From Methylacidimicrobium fagopyrum (GTDB lineage: Bacteria > Verrucomicrobiota > Verrucomicrobiia > Limisphaerales > UBA11358), in the NCBI GenBank assembly GCA_026225255.1, contig JAMFSJ010000047.1:1-45250 (forward strand): a stretch of 45,250 nt of DNA. Direction: 5' to 3'. The position numbers were made by a program, and so were the translations under genes. Position 1 is the stretch's first letter. Each line of letters opens with the position of its first letter. Below the pieces are notes generated by a model that saw only the letters and a program-made list of their open reading frames with translations, had not been told where the DNA came from and made no database searches. Shown piece after piece: positions 1-9,002 of the stretch.

Positions 1-141
1 AGTGTCTGGTAACGGTAAAGAATGAAAACCCGTCCGGGAGGGACGCAGGAAATGTGGGCCCGAAGTTGTTAATGACTATTTCCGCCGTCCCGCTGGGACG
101 GAGAATTTTTTATGGAACGCTACCAGACACTGCGTGTCTGG
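1..141. repeat. REPIN-like inverted repeat cut by the window edge
   Basis: Bases 1-14 are the reverse complement of 118-131 with one mismatch. Bases 123-141 form a perfect 8-bp stem with a 3-nt loop (CCAGACAC-TGC-GTGTCTGG). A second hairpin with a 7-bp stem and 3-nt loop lies at 85-101. Two inverted hairpin units around a spacer is the architecture of REP doublets. The left unit probably continues before base 1. Confidence 0.55.
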
Positions 142-190
142 CTAATTTTCGTTCGTGCCTTTGGCACTCGACCCGCTTGGGTCAAAAACT

Positions 191-226
191 AAAACGGCGC
201 GGAGAAAATTCTCCGCACCGTTTTTT
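191..226. terminator. Terminator-like hairpin
   Basis: Arms 191-206 and 209-224 pair as a 7-bp block (AAAACGG/CCGTTTT) plus an 8-bp block (GCGGAGAA/TTCTCCGC) with one mismatch. The run of T after it and the run of A before it would let it stop transcription in either direction. The gene it would serve lies before the window. Confidence 0.5.
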
Positions 227-240
227 ATTGGTTGCGGCGG

Positions 241-261
241 TCGGTGGCACAGTGCCACCGA
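241..261. repeat. Perfect 21-bp palindrome
   Basis: TCGGTGGCAC, one A, then the exact reverse complement. There is no T-run after it, so I read it as a palindromic repeat or binding site rather than a terminator. Confidence 0.4.
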
Positions 262-394
262 TCGACGCGACAACTCACAAGAATGGCTGCCAAGGAGGCC
301 CGCGGGTGGCAATTTCAGTGGAATTTCGTCGTTTTGACCCCAATTTGCTGTTCGCCAGCACCGGTTTGAGATCGGGGAAGCGTTTTTTGAGATC

Positions 395-733
395 GGGAAG
401 CCGCTGCGTGATATAGCGCAGCCTTTCCGCTATATAACGCAGCCTTTCCGTTATATAGCGTAGCCTCTCCGTTATATAACGCAGCCTCTCCGTTATATAG
501 CGCAGGCTCTCCGTTATATAACGTAGCCTCTCCGTGATATAGTGCAGCCTCTCCGCTATATAACGTAGCCTTTCCGTGATATAGCGCAGGCTTTCCGTTA
601 TATAACGTAGCCTCTCCGTGATATAGTGCAGCCTCTCCGCTATATAACGTAACCTCTCCGTTATATAGCGCAGGCTCTTCGTGATATAACGTAGCCTCTC
701 CGTGATATAGCGTAGCCTCTCCGTGATATCGGG
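395..733. repeat. 21-bp minisatellite, about 16 units
   Basis: About 16 near-identical 21-bp units, many carrying the palindrome GTTATATAAC or close variants. Units 2-5 and 6-9 (counted on the minus strand) match as an 84-bp higher-order block, and a third block is partly alike. The minus strand is open from 745 to 275 and would encode a heptad repeat of type YITERLR, with diverged units (DLKKRFP, DLKPVL) at its end. The possible start at 745 has no convincing ribosome binding site. Coding status is unresolved. Confidence 0.85.
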
Positions 734-864
734 AAATGCCTCCATTAACGATCGTTCGGGGTGGTTGCCATGCTTTCTTAGCTCTTATTTCTCAGTTTTG
801 GCGGAATCCACAGGCTGGGAGCGTGCCGATGGCCTGATTGGCACGTTTGGGATGCGATCATTGG

Positions 865-890
865 GCCGAGCAATGCTCGGCGCTCCGTTG
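865..890 (+). repeat. Palindromic repeat, hairpin followed by GCTCCGTTG (copy 1)
   Basis: GCCGAGC-AAT-GCTCGGC forms a 7-bp stem with a 3-nt loop and is followed at once by GCTCCGTTG. The same arrangement recurs at 1049-1075 and, shortened, at 40321-40342. Confidence 0.65.
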
Positions 891-1048
891 CGATGCGATC
901 GTAAAAGCAGGTTCACGCCAAGGCGCAGAGCCGCCAAGAAAACGATTCGCCACGCTATCGCTTCCCATTCTGGTCATTCTGTCATTCTGTCTAAAAAGTC
1001 AGGGCTCGACGGAGTCTCGCCCTACCCATGATAGATTTAGATCGCCGA

Positions 1049-1075
1049 GCCGATCGGGAGATCGGCGCTCCGTTG
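1049..1075 (+). repeat. Palindromic repeat, hairpin followed by GCTCCGTTG (copy 2)
   Basis: GCCGATC-GGGA-GATCGGC, then GCTCCGTTG. Relative to copy 1 the stem differs on both arms so that pairing is kept, while the 3' tail is unchanged. Confidence 0.65.
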
Positions 1076-1311
1076 GGACGTGAGCGGCGTTCCGGGGCGA
1101 GGGGCGGTTTCTCCCCCGTATTGGGTATTGTCCGGGGGGCGGGTTCCTTTCACCATGTTTTTGCGCGTGAACCCGCGATCAGAGGGGCGTCCGGAACCAA
1201 ACGAAGCGAGTTAACTTTTTTCCAGAGGGCGGAAGCTTGTCGGGAAATCCGGCAGGTTGAATCGCATGGACAATCCGGGGGGCGCGACGAAGATTTTTAG
1301 ATTGGCTGAAC

Positions 1312-4300
1312 ATGAAATTGACCCGACTCGAAGAATTACTGGCTGGCTTTCAACCCGATTCCAAATCCCGACACGCACCGGCGGTGCAACGGGCGTTGTT
1401 CCTCGCCCGCTGTTTGCAAGAGTTGGCCACGGAATTGCAAACGTCCGCCGAAAAGAAGCAGCAGTCGGAACTCGATCGGATGTTGCAGACGCCGTCGGAC
1501 AAGGCGACGCTGGCGCAGATGACGGACCAGGCGTTTCGCACGAGCGATCCGCGTCGCGCCGTGGAGCACTTGATCCACATTCTCGATGTGCAAGGGGTGC
1601 CGCGATTTTTCAGTCCGTGGGATCGCACGTTGATGAAAGGCTTTCAATCGTTCGGCGGTTATCTGCCCGGGGTCGCGTTGCCGTTGGTGAAAGATCATAT
1701 GCAGAAGGAGACGGCGAACGTCATTCTGCCGGGTGAAAAAAACGAGCTCGCGCATCATCTCGCGGAACGCACGCACGAAGGGGTGCGGATGAATGTGAAT
1801 TTCCTCGGCGAATCGGTTTTGAGCGAAGCGGAATCGGAACGGCGCTTGGAACAATATTTGACGAGTCTGCAATGGCCGGAGATCGAAGTCGTCTCGATCA
1901 AGATTTCTACGGTGTATTCGCAGATCTCGGCGTTGGCGCGGGAACACACGGTGGAAGTGTTGTGCGATCGGCTGGAAAAATTATTTCTCGCGGCCGACCG
2001 CGCGACGTTCAAGCGTCCGAGCGGCGAGGTCGTGCCGAAGTTTGTCTATCTGGACATGGAGGAATATCGCGACAAAGAACTGACGGCGGAAGCGTTTATG
2101 CGGACGCTTGATCGGGCAAAGCTACAGCACGTGCAAGCGGGCATCGCGTTGCAGGGTTACATTCCCGATTCATTTCGCACGTTGCAACAGATTCAAGCGT
2201 GGGCGCGTCAACGGGTGGCCGCGGGCGGCGGTCGCATCACGGTGCGTTTGGTCAAGGGTGCGAATCTGGAAAACGAACGCGCCGAGGCGTCGTTGCGGGG
2301 CTGGCCGCTCGCCCCTTACAAATCGAAATTGGAGACGGACGCGAATTACAAACGCATGTTGCACGCGGCGTTGTCGCCGGAGAATCTGGCGGCGTTGAAC
2401 GTCGGGGTGGCGTCGCATAATTTGTTTGATGTCGCCTACGCGTTGACGCTCGCGGCGGAACGCAACGCGCTCGACTGCGTGCAATTCGAGATGCTGGAAG
2501 GCATGGCGAATCATCAGCGGCGCGCATTGTTTGAGTTGTCGCGCAATCTGTTGCTCTACGCCCCGGCGTGCAAGAAGGAACATTTTATCAACGCCATCGG
2601 TTATCTGGTGCGTCGCTTGGATGAAAATACGGGGCCGGAAAATTTTCTGCGGCACGCGTTCAAGATCAAGGTGGGCAGTGCGGAATGGCAAAAGTTGGAA
2701 CAAGGTTTTCTCGCGGCGTGCGTGGCGGCGGAGCAGGTGAGTGACGCGCCGCGGCGCACGCAGAATCGGAATCTGCGACCGACCCCAACGGCGGCGATTG
2801 CGCGTGGCTGGCGGCATTTTGAGAACGAGGCGGACACGGATTTCTCGCTGCGGGAAAATGGCGAGTGGGCGCAAGCGATCGTGGCGAAGTGGCAACCGCG
2901 CTACGGTGAAAACGCGGTGAAAATTCCGCTGGTGATTGGCGGGGAGGAAGTAGTGGGACAGGCATCTTGCCTGTCCAGTTCATCTCTTCAAAATACTAAG
3001 GAGACAGGCAGGATGCCTGTCCCACTACAGCTACGGGAATGTCTTGATCCTTCACGTCCCGGCGTCGTGGTGGGGAGATATCCGCAGGCAACGGCTGCTG
3101 ATGTGATTCGCGCCGTGGAGTGCGCGGCGGAAGACGCGGAGGGTTGGCGTAATCTGACGCCATTCGCGCGTTCGGAAATTCTCGGACGCGTCGCGCAGGA
3201 ACTTCGCAGCGCGCGCGGCGATCTGATGGGCGCGGCGTTGGCGAACGGCGGGAAGACGTTGCCCGAATCCGACCCGGAAGTTTCGGAAGCGATTGATTTT
3301 CTGGAGTTTTATCGCGACACCGCGCGCGAGTGGCAGGATTTGCCGACGCTCAAAGTGCGCGGGCAGGGCGTCGTCGTCGTCGTGTCGCCGTGGAATTTTC
3401 CGATCGCGATCCCGTGCGGCGGTATCGCGGCGGCGTTGGCGGCGGGCAACACGGTCATTCTCAAACCCGCGTCGGACACGGTGTTGATCGCGTGGGAAAT
3501 GTGCCAATGTTTTTGGCGCGCAGGCGTGTCGAAAAAAGTTTTACAATTCGTGCCGTGCGCGGGTGGCAAGGAAGGTCGTCAGCTCGTGAATCATCCGAAG
3601 GTCAGTGCCGTGATTTTGACCGGCGGCACGGAAACGGCGCAGACGATGTTGCACGATAATCCGCGCCTGAATCTCTTCGCGGAAACCGGCGGCAAGAACG
3701 CGACGATCATCACGGCGGTTTCGGATCGCGACCAAGCGATCAAACACATTTTGCATTCGGCGTTCAGTCACGCGGGTCAAAAATGTTCGGCGACCTCGCT
3801 GCTATTATTGCAGGCGGAAATCTACGATGACGTCGCTTTCCGCACCGCGTTGTGTGAAGCGGTGAGCTGCTTAAAAGTCGGTTCCGCGTGGGAGTTGGAC
3901 ACGAAAATGGGACCGCTGATCCGTCCGCCCAGCGGCGATTTGAAGCAGGCTTTAACCACGTTGGAAGCGGGCGAAGAATGGGCCTTGCAACCGCAGCCGA
4001 GTGCGAGCAATCCCAATGTGTGGACGCCGGGAATCAAATATGGTGCGTCTCCCGGCGGCTACACGCACACGACGGAATTCTTTGGTCCACTGCTGGCGGT
4101 CATGCGGTTTGAAACGTTGAGCGAAGCGGTCGCGCTGGTGAATCAGACGGGCTACGGTTTGACGAGCGGACTCGAAAGTCTCGACGAGCGCGAGTGGGAT
4201 TATTGGAAGGAAAATATTCACGCGGGCAATCTCTACATCAACCGCGTCACGACGGGCGCGGTGGTGTTGCGGCAACCGTTTGGCGGCATGGGGAAATCGG

Positions 4301-5016
4301 TTTTCGGCGCGGGCATGAAAGCGGGCGGGCCGAACTATGTCGCGCAGTTCATGGAATTTATTGACGCGCCGCTGACGAAGAAGTCCCGTCCGCCCACACT
4401 GCCGTTATTCGCGACGCTGGGCACGGCGTTGCTGGCGAAAAAAGTTCCCAGCGTGGAAAGCATCATCGCCGCGATGGCGAGTTGCGAAGTGGCGCGGCGC
4501 GACGAGTTTGGCGAAGCGCACGATCATTTCAATCTGGTCGGTCAGGATAACGTGCGCCGCTACTTGCCGCTGGCAAATGTGCGCATCCGGATCCACGCCA
4601 AAGACAGCGCGTTCGAAGTGTTCACACGGGTTTGCGCCGCGCAGTTGGCCGAGTGCCGCGTGACGGTGAGCGTGGCGCCCGCCGAAGCTGCGTTGCCGAC
4701 GGTGACGTTGCTGAAAGAACTTACGAAATCGTGGGCGACGGCGATTCAATTCAGCACGGAAACCGACGAGCAACTGGCGACGGCCATTCGTCTCGGCCAA
4801 GTGGCGCGCGTGCGTTACGCGGCGCCGGATCGCGCGCCCTTGGTCGTCTTGCGCGCGGCCAACGCGGCGAACGGTTGTCTCGTCAGCGTGCCAGTTTCCA
4901 GCGAAGGCCGTTTGGAAATGCTCTGGTATCAGCACGAGCAAAGCGTCAGCACGGATTACCATCGCTACGGCAACCTCGGCCATCGGAGTAGCGAAGTGCG
5001 GGCGGAAGTGTTGTAA
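1312..5016 (+). CDS. putA: Bifunctional proline dehydrogenase / L-glutamate gamma-semialdehyde dehydrogenase (PutA)
   Basis: This enzyme oxidises proline to glutamate in two steps. The FAD-dependent proline dehydrogenase barrel spans about residues 120-470, with the typical RLVKGA segment near residue 311 and YKSKLETDANYKRML after it. The NAD-dependent aldehyde dehydrogenase half spans about 540-1040: SPWNFP cofactor segment, active-site Glu791 in AETGGKN, catalytic Cys825 in GQKCSA, and EFFGP. A C-terminal region of about 190 residues follows. At 1234 residues it fits the longer PutA class. There is no N-terminal DNA-binding domain, so it should not repress itself. Residues about 547-573 are encoded by a palindromic repeat (2950-3028) that keeps the frame. 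The start at 1312 has only a weak ribosome binding site. The BT1 transporter begins 12 bp after the stop. Confidence 0.95.
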   Translation: MKLTRLEELLAGFQPDSKSRHAPAVQRALFLARCLQELATELQTSAEKKQQSELDRMLQTPSDKATLAQMTDQAFRTSDPRRAVEHLIHILDVQGVPRFFSPWDRTLMKGFQSFGGYLPGVALPLVKDHMQKETANVILPGEKNELAHHLAERTHEGVRMNVNFLGESVLSEAESERRLEQYLTSLQWPEIEVVSIKISTVYSQISALAREHTVEVLCDRLEKLFLAADRATFKRPSGEVVPKFVYLDMEEYRDKELTAEAFMRTLDRAKLQHVQAGIALQGYIPDSFRTLQQIQAWARQRVAAGGGRITVRLVKGANLENERAEASLRGWPLAPYKSKLETDANYKRMLHAALSPENLAALNVGVASHNLFDVAYALTLAAERNALDCVQFEMLEGMANHQRRALFELSRNLLLYAPACKKEHFINAIGYLVRRLDENTGPENFLRHAFKIKVGSAEWQKLEQGFLAACVAAEQVSDAPRRTQNRNLRPTPTAAIARGWRHFENEADTDFSLRENGEWAQAIVAKWQPRYGENAVKIPLVIGGEEVVGQASCLSSSSLQNTKETGRMPVPLQLRECLDPSRPGVVVGRYPQATAADVIRAVECAAEDAEGWRNLTPFARSEILGRVAQELRSARGDLMGAALANGGKTLPESDPEVSEAIDFLEFYRDTAREWQDLPTLKVRGQGVVVVVSPWNFPIAIPCGGIAAALAAGNTVILKPASDTVLIAWEMCQCFWRAGVSKKVLQFVPCAGGKEGRQLVNHPKVSAVILTGGTETAQTMLHDNPRLNLFAETGGKNATIITAVSDRDQAIKHILHSAFSHAGQKCSATSLLLLQAEIYDDVAFRTALCEAVSCLKVGSAWELDTKMGPLIRPPSGDLKQALTTLEAGEEWALQPQPSASNPNVWTPGIKYGASPGGYTHTTEFFGPLLAVMRFETLSEAVALVNQTGYGLTSGLESLDEREWDYWKENIHAGNLYINRVTTGAVVLRQPFGGMGKSVFGAGMKAGGPNYVAQFMEFIDAPLTKKSRPPTLPLFATLGTALLAKKVPSVESIIAAMASCEVARRDEFGEAHDHFNLVGQDNVRRYLPLANVRIRIHAKDSAFEVFTRVCAAQLAECRVTVSVAPAEAALPTVTLLKELTKSWATAIQFSTETDEQLATAIRLGQVARVRYAAPDRAPLVVLRAANAANGCLVSVPVSSEGRLEMLWYQHEQSVSTDYHRYGNLGHRSSEVRAEVL
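2950..3028. repeat. REPIN-like palindrome inserted in frame within putA
   Basis: The outer arms 2950-2975 and 3003-3028 are reverse complements with one mismatch, and the outer 16 bp are perfect. Each arm is itself a hairpin: 2956-2976 (9-bp stem, TCT loop) and 3003-3021 (8-bp stem, GGA loop). It encodes about 26 residues (VVGQASCLSS...GRMPVPL) in the variable start of the aldehyde dehydrogenase half and leaves the frame open. Confidence 0.85.
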
Positions 5017-5028
5017 TAAAATTCTACT

Positions 5029-6372
5029 ATGTCAGACCCAACGCTCACCGGATCGACCCCTCAACCACCGACCGGGGAGCCGGCTGATCCACGTCTGTGG
5101 CCGGTGGCAACGGTGATGAGCACGGGTGTTTTTGCGACGACGTTCGTGCAGTTGCAGACGCTCGGCTACCAGCCGTTCAATCACATTTTGGCGGCGATGC
5201 ATTTAGATAGTGATCAAGCGGCGACGTTTTTTTCCCTCTCGATGTTGCCGTGGACATTCAAAGTGATCGCCGGTTTGCTCGTGGATAGCGTGCCGTTGTT
5301 CGGTTCGCGACGGCGAAATTATTTGATGTTGAGCGCGCTGGTGGCGATCACCGCGTGGTTGTTGATGGGACAATCGCCGGAAACATGGAAGCACGTCGGG
5401 CTGGCAGGTGACGGCTATTTCTATACACTGCTGGGTTTGTCCATTTTGTTGAACACGGCGATTGTTTTTGGGAGCACCGCGTCGGGCGGTTTGCTGGTGG
5501 AGGCCGGCCAACGCTTTGGGGTCAGCGGACGTTTAAGTTCACTGCGCGTTTTCGCGCAAAATTTGGGCGCGTGCTTCGGTGGTTTGCTTGGTGGTCTGCT
5601 CGCTGCAAAAATGTTGCTCTGGGTTGGGTTGATCGCGGTGGCGCCCTTGACGTGTCTGTTTTTTGCGGCGTGGTTTTTATTGAAAGAACCGCCGCTGGCC
5701 GCACGCGTAGAACACGGACGAACATTCGTTCAGCAATCCTGGCACGTCATTGGTTCCATCGGGAGCCAGATCAAAAATGTTTTACGCTGGCAAATGGTAT
5801 TGCCCGCGCTGCTGCTGTTTTTTCTGCAAGGCGTGCCGACGTTTCGCAGCACCAGCTTTTATCAATATCAAACCGAGACATTGCATTACAGCGACGCTTC
5901 GATGGGTTGGTTGAACTTTATCGGTTACGGCGCGGCGTTGTTGAGTTCCGGCGTTTACTTATGGTGGTGTCGCCGAGTCTCGTTGCGCACGTCGTTGTAT
6001 TTCGCAATTGTGCTCACGGCGTTGTCGGCGATGCCTTATTTATTTTACATCGCTTACACGCCTTACATGCCGCGCGCGATCGCGATCGAAAGCATCGGTT
6101 CATTTCTGCAATATCTCGCCTATCTGCCACTGTTCGATCTCGCGGTGCGCGCGACGCCGAAGGGCAGCGAAGCGTTGGGCTATTCGGTGCTCCTTAGTGT
6201 CTGGAATGTGGGCCTGATGATTGGCTGCAAACTGGGGCCGTCGCTGTATGAACACACCTTTCATAAAAATATGAACCAGTTGATCTGGTTGAATGCCGGC
6301 GTCACGCTGGCGGGAGTTTTGATCGTGGCGGTGCTGCCGAAAATGTTGGTGAATCAACGCGAGGGGAAATGA
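5029..6372 (+). CDS. MFS transporter, folate-biopterin (BT1)-like
   Basis: A 447-residue inner-membrane protein with a polar N-terminus of about 25 residues and then about twelve hydrophobic segments. The stretch LPWTFKVIAGLLVDSVPLFG followed by SRRRNYL is the loop signature I associate with the BT1 branch of the major facilitator superfamily. BT1 members carry folates or pterins in protists and plants; bacterial substrates are mostly unknown. It begins 12 bp after putA and ends 4 bp before the GH2 gene, so the three are probably co-transcribed. A link to proline or to a glycan product is possible but not shown by the sequence. Confidence 0.75.
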   Translation: MSDPTLTGSTPQPPTGEPADPRLWPVATVMSTGVFATTFVQLQTLGYQPFNHILAAMHLDSDQAATFFSLSMLPWTFKVIAGLLVDSVPLFGSRRRNYLMLSALVAITAWLLMGQSPETWKHVGLAGDGYFYTLLGLSILLNTAIVFGSTASGGLLVEAGQRFGVSGRLSSLRVFAQNLGACFGGLLGGLLAAKMLLWVGLIAVAPLTCLFFAAWFLLKEPPLAARVEHGRTFVQQSWHVIGSIGSQIKNVLRWQMVLPALLLFFLQGVPTFRSTSFYQYQTETLHYSDASMGWLNFIGYGAALLSSGVYLWWCRRVSLRTSLYFAIVLTALSAMPYLFYIAYTPYMPRAIAIESIGSFLQYLAYLPLFDLAVRATPKGSEALGYSVLLSVWNVGLMIGCKLGPSLYEHTFHKNMNQLIWLNAGVTLAGVLIVAVLPKMLVNQREGK

Positions 6373-6376
6373 CATC

Positions 6377-8872
6377 GTGAAAATAAGATCGCCAAAGATA
6401 GGGTTGATGCTCGCGCTGATATTCAGCAGCGGCCAATTATTGCACGCCAGTCGCGAAGAGATTCGCTTGAACAATGACTGGCACTTCGAGCGGATGGAGC
6501 TGGGGACGAATGTGTCTCATCCACCGGAAGCCGGAGTTGGCTTCAATGATGCCGCATGGGAAACAGTGGTGCTCCCGCACACGCCGCGCAATGAGACGAC
6601 GCCCGCGACGAATAGCTACTTTCAAGGTGTCTGCTGGTATCGCCGACACATCGCGATGGAGCCGGCGTGGCGCGGGAAAACAGTTTCTCTCCGCTTCGAA
6701 GGCGCGATGCAAGTCGCGGACGTTTGGGTGAATGACCGGCAGGTGTTGACCCATCGCGGCGGCTATTTGCCATTCTCCGTGGATCTCACGGGCGCGCTCG
6801 CTGAAGCAGGCGGAGCCACGGTTTCGGTGCGACTGGATAATACCGATCAACCGCTGATTCCCCCGGGAAAGCCGCACGATCAACTCGACTTCGCCTATTT
6901 CGGCGGACTGTATCGCGACGCTTATTTGGTGGTCACCGATCCGTTGCACCTCACCGATTCGATCACGGCGAACCGCGTGGCGGGCGGCGGGGTTTTTGTG
7001 CGCACGGAAGCCATCGCGTCCAACACCGCCACGATTTTTGCGCAAGCCGATGTTTTGAACGAAGGCGTGGCCGAGACGAATGTTTCCGTGCGTTTCACTG
7101 TGCTGGCGCCGGGCGATAAAAAAGTGGCCGTCGCGGAAGTGAACCTTCCTACGCTCGCGACCGGCGACGAATTAGCGAGCAATTATTCCTTCACCATTCC
7201 GCAGCCGAAACTGTGGCAGCCCGATCATCCGTGGCTTTACACGTTGCAGACGGAAATTGTGCGCGGTCGCAAAGTGGCCGATGCTACTTCGACGCGCTTC
7301 GGCATTCGCACCGTGGCGGGCGATGATAAACTAGGGTTCGTGCTCAACGGTAAACCGTTGACCCTTCGCGGTGCGAACCGGCACCAAGATTTTCCGTGGC
7401 TCGGCAATGCGATGTCGGACAACGCGTCGTATCGCGATCTCAAACGGTTGAAGGACGCAGGGTTTAACTTTCTGCGTCTCGCGCATTATCCGCAATCGCC
7501 CGCGGTGATGGAGGCCTGCGATGAATTGGGACTGATGGTTTCCGTCTGCACCCCCGGCTGGCAATATTTCAAGCGCAGCGAAGTGTTCACCAATCTGGCC
7601 GAACAAAACATCCGCGAGATGGTGCGCTGGCATCGCAATCATCCGAGCGCGGTGATGTGGGAAGTTAGCTTGAACGAAACTTACGGTCACGATGCGTTCT
7701 ACGCCGGTTGCGCGCGCATCGCCCGCGCGGAATTTCCCGGTGGCCAAATGCTCGTCAGCGGCGACAGCTACGCGAGCAAGGATGTCAGTCATTACGATTT
7801 TCCCTACGCCGGTTGGATGGATTTTTATCAACGTCCCGCTGCGCCCGGCTTTGAAAATTCCAAACGCTCGTTCGCCCGCGAATATGGCGATTACGAATTC
7901 GGCGGCGAACATAGCACGACCCGCGTGGCGCGCGGTGACGGCGAGGACGCGTTGTTGTTGCAGGCGTGGAATTTTGTCTGGTCGCACAATCGCAATGCGT
8001 CGTATCCGTGGTTGTGCGGCGATGCGATCTGGGAAGGCGTGGATAACCAGCGCGGTTGCAGCGTAGAAAATCCCATCGCCCGCTGCGGCGTGCTCGATTA
8101 TCTGCGGCTGCCGAAATTCTCTTATTACTTCTACCAAAGCCAGCGGGCCGAAAATGCGCCGATGATTTTCATCGCCAACTACTGGACGCCCCGGACGTCG
8201 CCGACGAAGGTCGTTATCTTTTCCAACTGCGAAGAAGTGGAATTATTTCTGAACGGCAAATCGCTTGGCCGACGCCATCCCGATAGCGGGCCGGACACCG
8301 AATACGGTGTGTGGCATCCGGACGCTGATCTGGTTTACATGGCGAAAGGTAAAACCGTTTTGGACGACGAAAAGAAATCCGCCGCCGACGCGAAGACGCC
8401 ACATGCGGAAGAATTGCGCTCGATGTTCGATGGCGGAAACTGTCGGCACCTGGAGCATCCGCCCTTTACGTTTGCCCCGGTGGCTTTTGCGGCGGGCGAA
8501 TTAAAAGCCGTTGGCTACGTTGACGGCAAGGCCGTCACCCAAGCTATTCGCCGCACGCCCGGCCAGCCGGCCCAATTAAAACTGGAAGCCGAACTGGAAA
8601 ATCGTCCGCTCGCCGCCGATGGTGCGGACGCGGTTTTTATTCGGGCCACCGTTTGTGATGCGGCGGGCAATCCCATTCCCACGGCGACCAACACCGTTAC
8701 GTTCACCGTGAACGGTGAGATCCAATTGATCAGCCCGGCCACCGTAAATGCCGAAGCGGGGATCGCGACGGGGCTGATCCGTTCCAGTAATTTTGCGGCT
8801 GGTAAAGGGGTGCTCCGTGCGACCGCACCTGGTTTGGTCGCCGCTGACATAAAGGTCAAAACCCGCCCGTGA
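6377..8872 (+). CDS. Secreted glycoside hydrolase family 2 (beta-galactosidase-like)
   Basis: An 831-residue protein with a signal peptide (hydrophobic stretch at about 9-23). The order is GH2 sugar-binding jelly roll (about 30-185), Ig-like domain (190-305), TIM barrel (310-600), then C-terminal Ig-like domains (about 605-830). The probable acid/base is Glu434 in SLNET after N433, and the probable nucleophile is Glu502 in REYGD. GH2 enzymes remove beta-linked galactose, glucuronate or mannose; the exact substrate cannot be told here. The start is GTG, 4 bp after the transporter stop. It is not closely similar to the second GH2 gene at 33969. Confidence 0.85.
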   Translation: MKIRSPKIGLMLALIFSSGQLLHASREEIRLNNDWHFERMELGTNVSHPPEAGVGFNDAAWETVVLPHTPRNETTPATNSYFQGVCWYRRHIAMEPAWRGKTVSLRFEGAMQVADVWVNDRQVLTHRGGYLPFSVDLTGALAEAGGATVSVRLDNTDQPLIPPGKPHDQLDFAYFGGLYRDAYLVVTDPLHLTDSITANRVAGGGVFVRTEAIASNTATIFAQADVLNEGVAETNVSVRFTVLAPGDKKVAVAEVNLPTLATGDELASNYSFTIPQPKLWQPDHPWLYTLQTEIVRGRKVADATSTRFGIRTVAGDDKLGFVLNGKPLTLRGANRHQDFPWLGNAMSDNASYRDLKRLKDAGFNFLRLAHYPQSPAVMEACDELGLMVSVCTPGWQYFKRSEVFTNLAEQNIREMVRWHRNHPSAVMWEVSLNETYGHDAFYAGCARIARAEFPGGQMLVSGDSYASKDVSHYDFPYAGWMDFYQRPAAPGFENSKRSFAREYGDYEFGGEHSTTRVARGDGEDALLLQAWNFVWSHNRNASYPWLCGDAIWEGVDNQRGCSVENPIARCGVLDYLRLPKFSYYFYQSQRAENAPMIFIANYWTPRTSPTKVVIFSNCEEVELFLNGKSLGRRHPDSGPDTEYGVWHPDADLVYMAKGKTVLDDEKKSAADAKTPHAEELRSMFDGGNCRHLEHPPFTFAPVAFAAGELKAVGYVDGKAVTQAIRRTPGQPAQLKLEAELENRPLAADGADAVFIRATVCDAAGNPIPTATNTVTFTVNGEIQLISPATVNAEAGIATGLIRSSNFAAGKGVLRATAPGLVAADIKVKTRP

Positions 8873-8900
8873 AATGCCATTGAGCTGATTGATTTTGTGT

Positions 8901-8936
8901 AAAAACACATTGCTCTTGCCGTTTTACGCATGGGCG
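8901..8936 (+). promoter_or_regulatory. Weak copy of the shared palindromic element (copy 1)
   Basis: Begins AAAAACACAT and ends GTTTTACGCATGGGCG. Against 12727-12762 I count 28 of 36 matches without gaps, but the central palindrome is lost. It lies 66 bp before the broken GH95 gene. Confidence 0.4.
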
Positions 8937-9002
8937 TCAAAGGCCAGCTGCACTAAAATTAATGAGACGGCGCGTTCACGGTTAGATAGATTTAATTTTT
9001 AC

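Larger units (their letters stand above)
742..1311. other. Gene-free stretch with palindromic repeats
   Basis: No open frame here looks like a protein. The stretch contains two hairpin-plus-GCTCCGTTG elements (listed separately), a fragment around 910-940 that resembles a dispersed repeat, and another around 1000-1028. The putA promoter should lie in its right part, but I see no clear promoter hexamers. Confidence 0.6.

Noticed and set aside
395..733. CRISPR array
   Set aside because: Units abut each other with no unique spacers, and no cas genes are nearby.
275..745. 156-codon minus-strand frame across the 21-bp repeats as a definite gene
   Set aside because: No clear ribosome binding site and the open frame follows from the repeat unit; kept as a repeat and as a finding, not as a gene.
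1336..1947. Long minus-strand frames opposite putA and other GC-rich genes
   Set aside because: They are antisense shadows with Arg/His-rich composition and no family motifs, while the plus-strand genes have clear motifs.
8889..9002. Upstream extension of the GH95 frame from 8889
   Set aside because: It covers the regulatory region and lacks sense as a protein; ATG 9003 opens a signal peptide.
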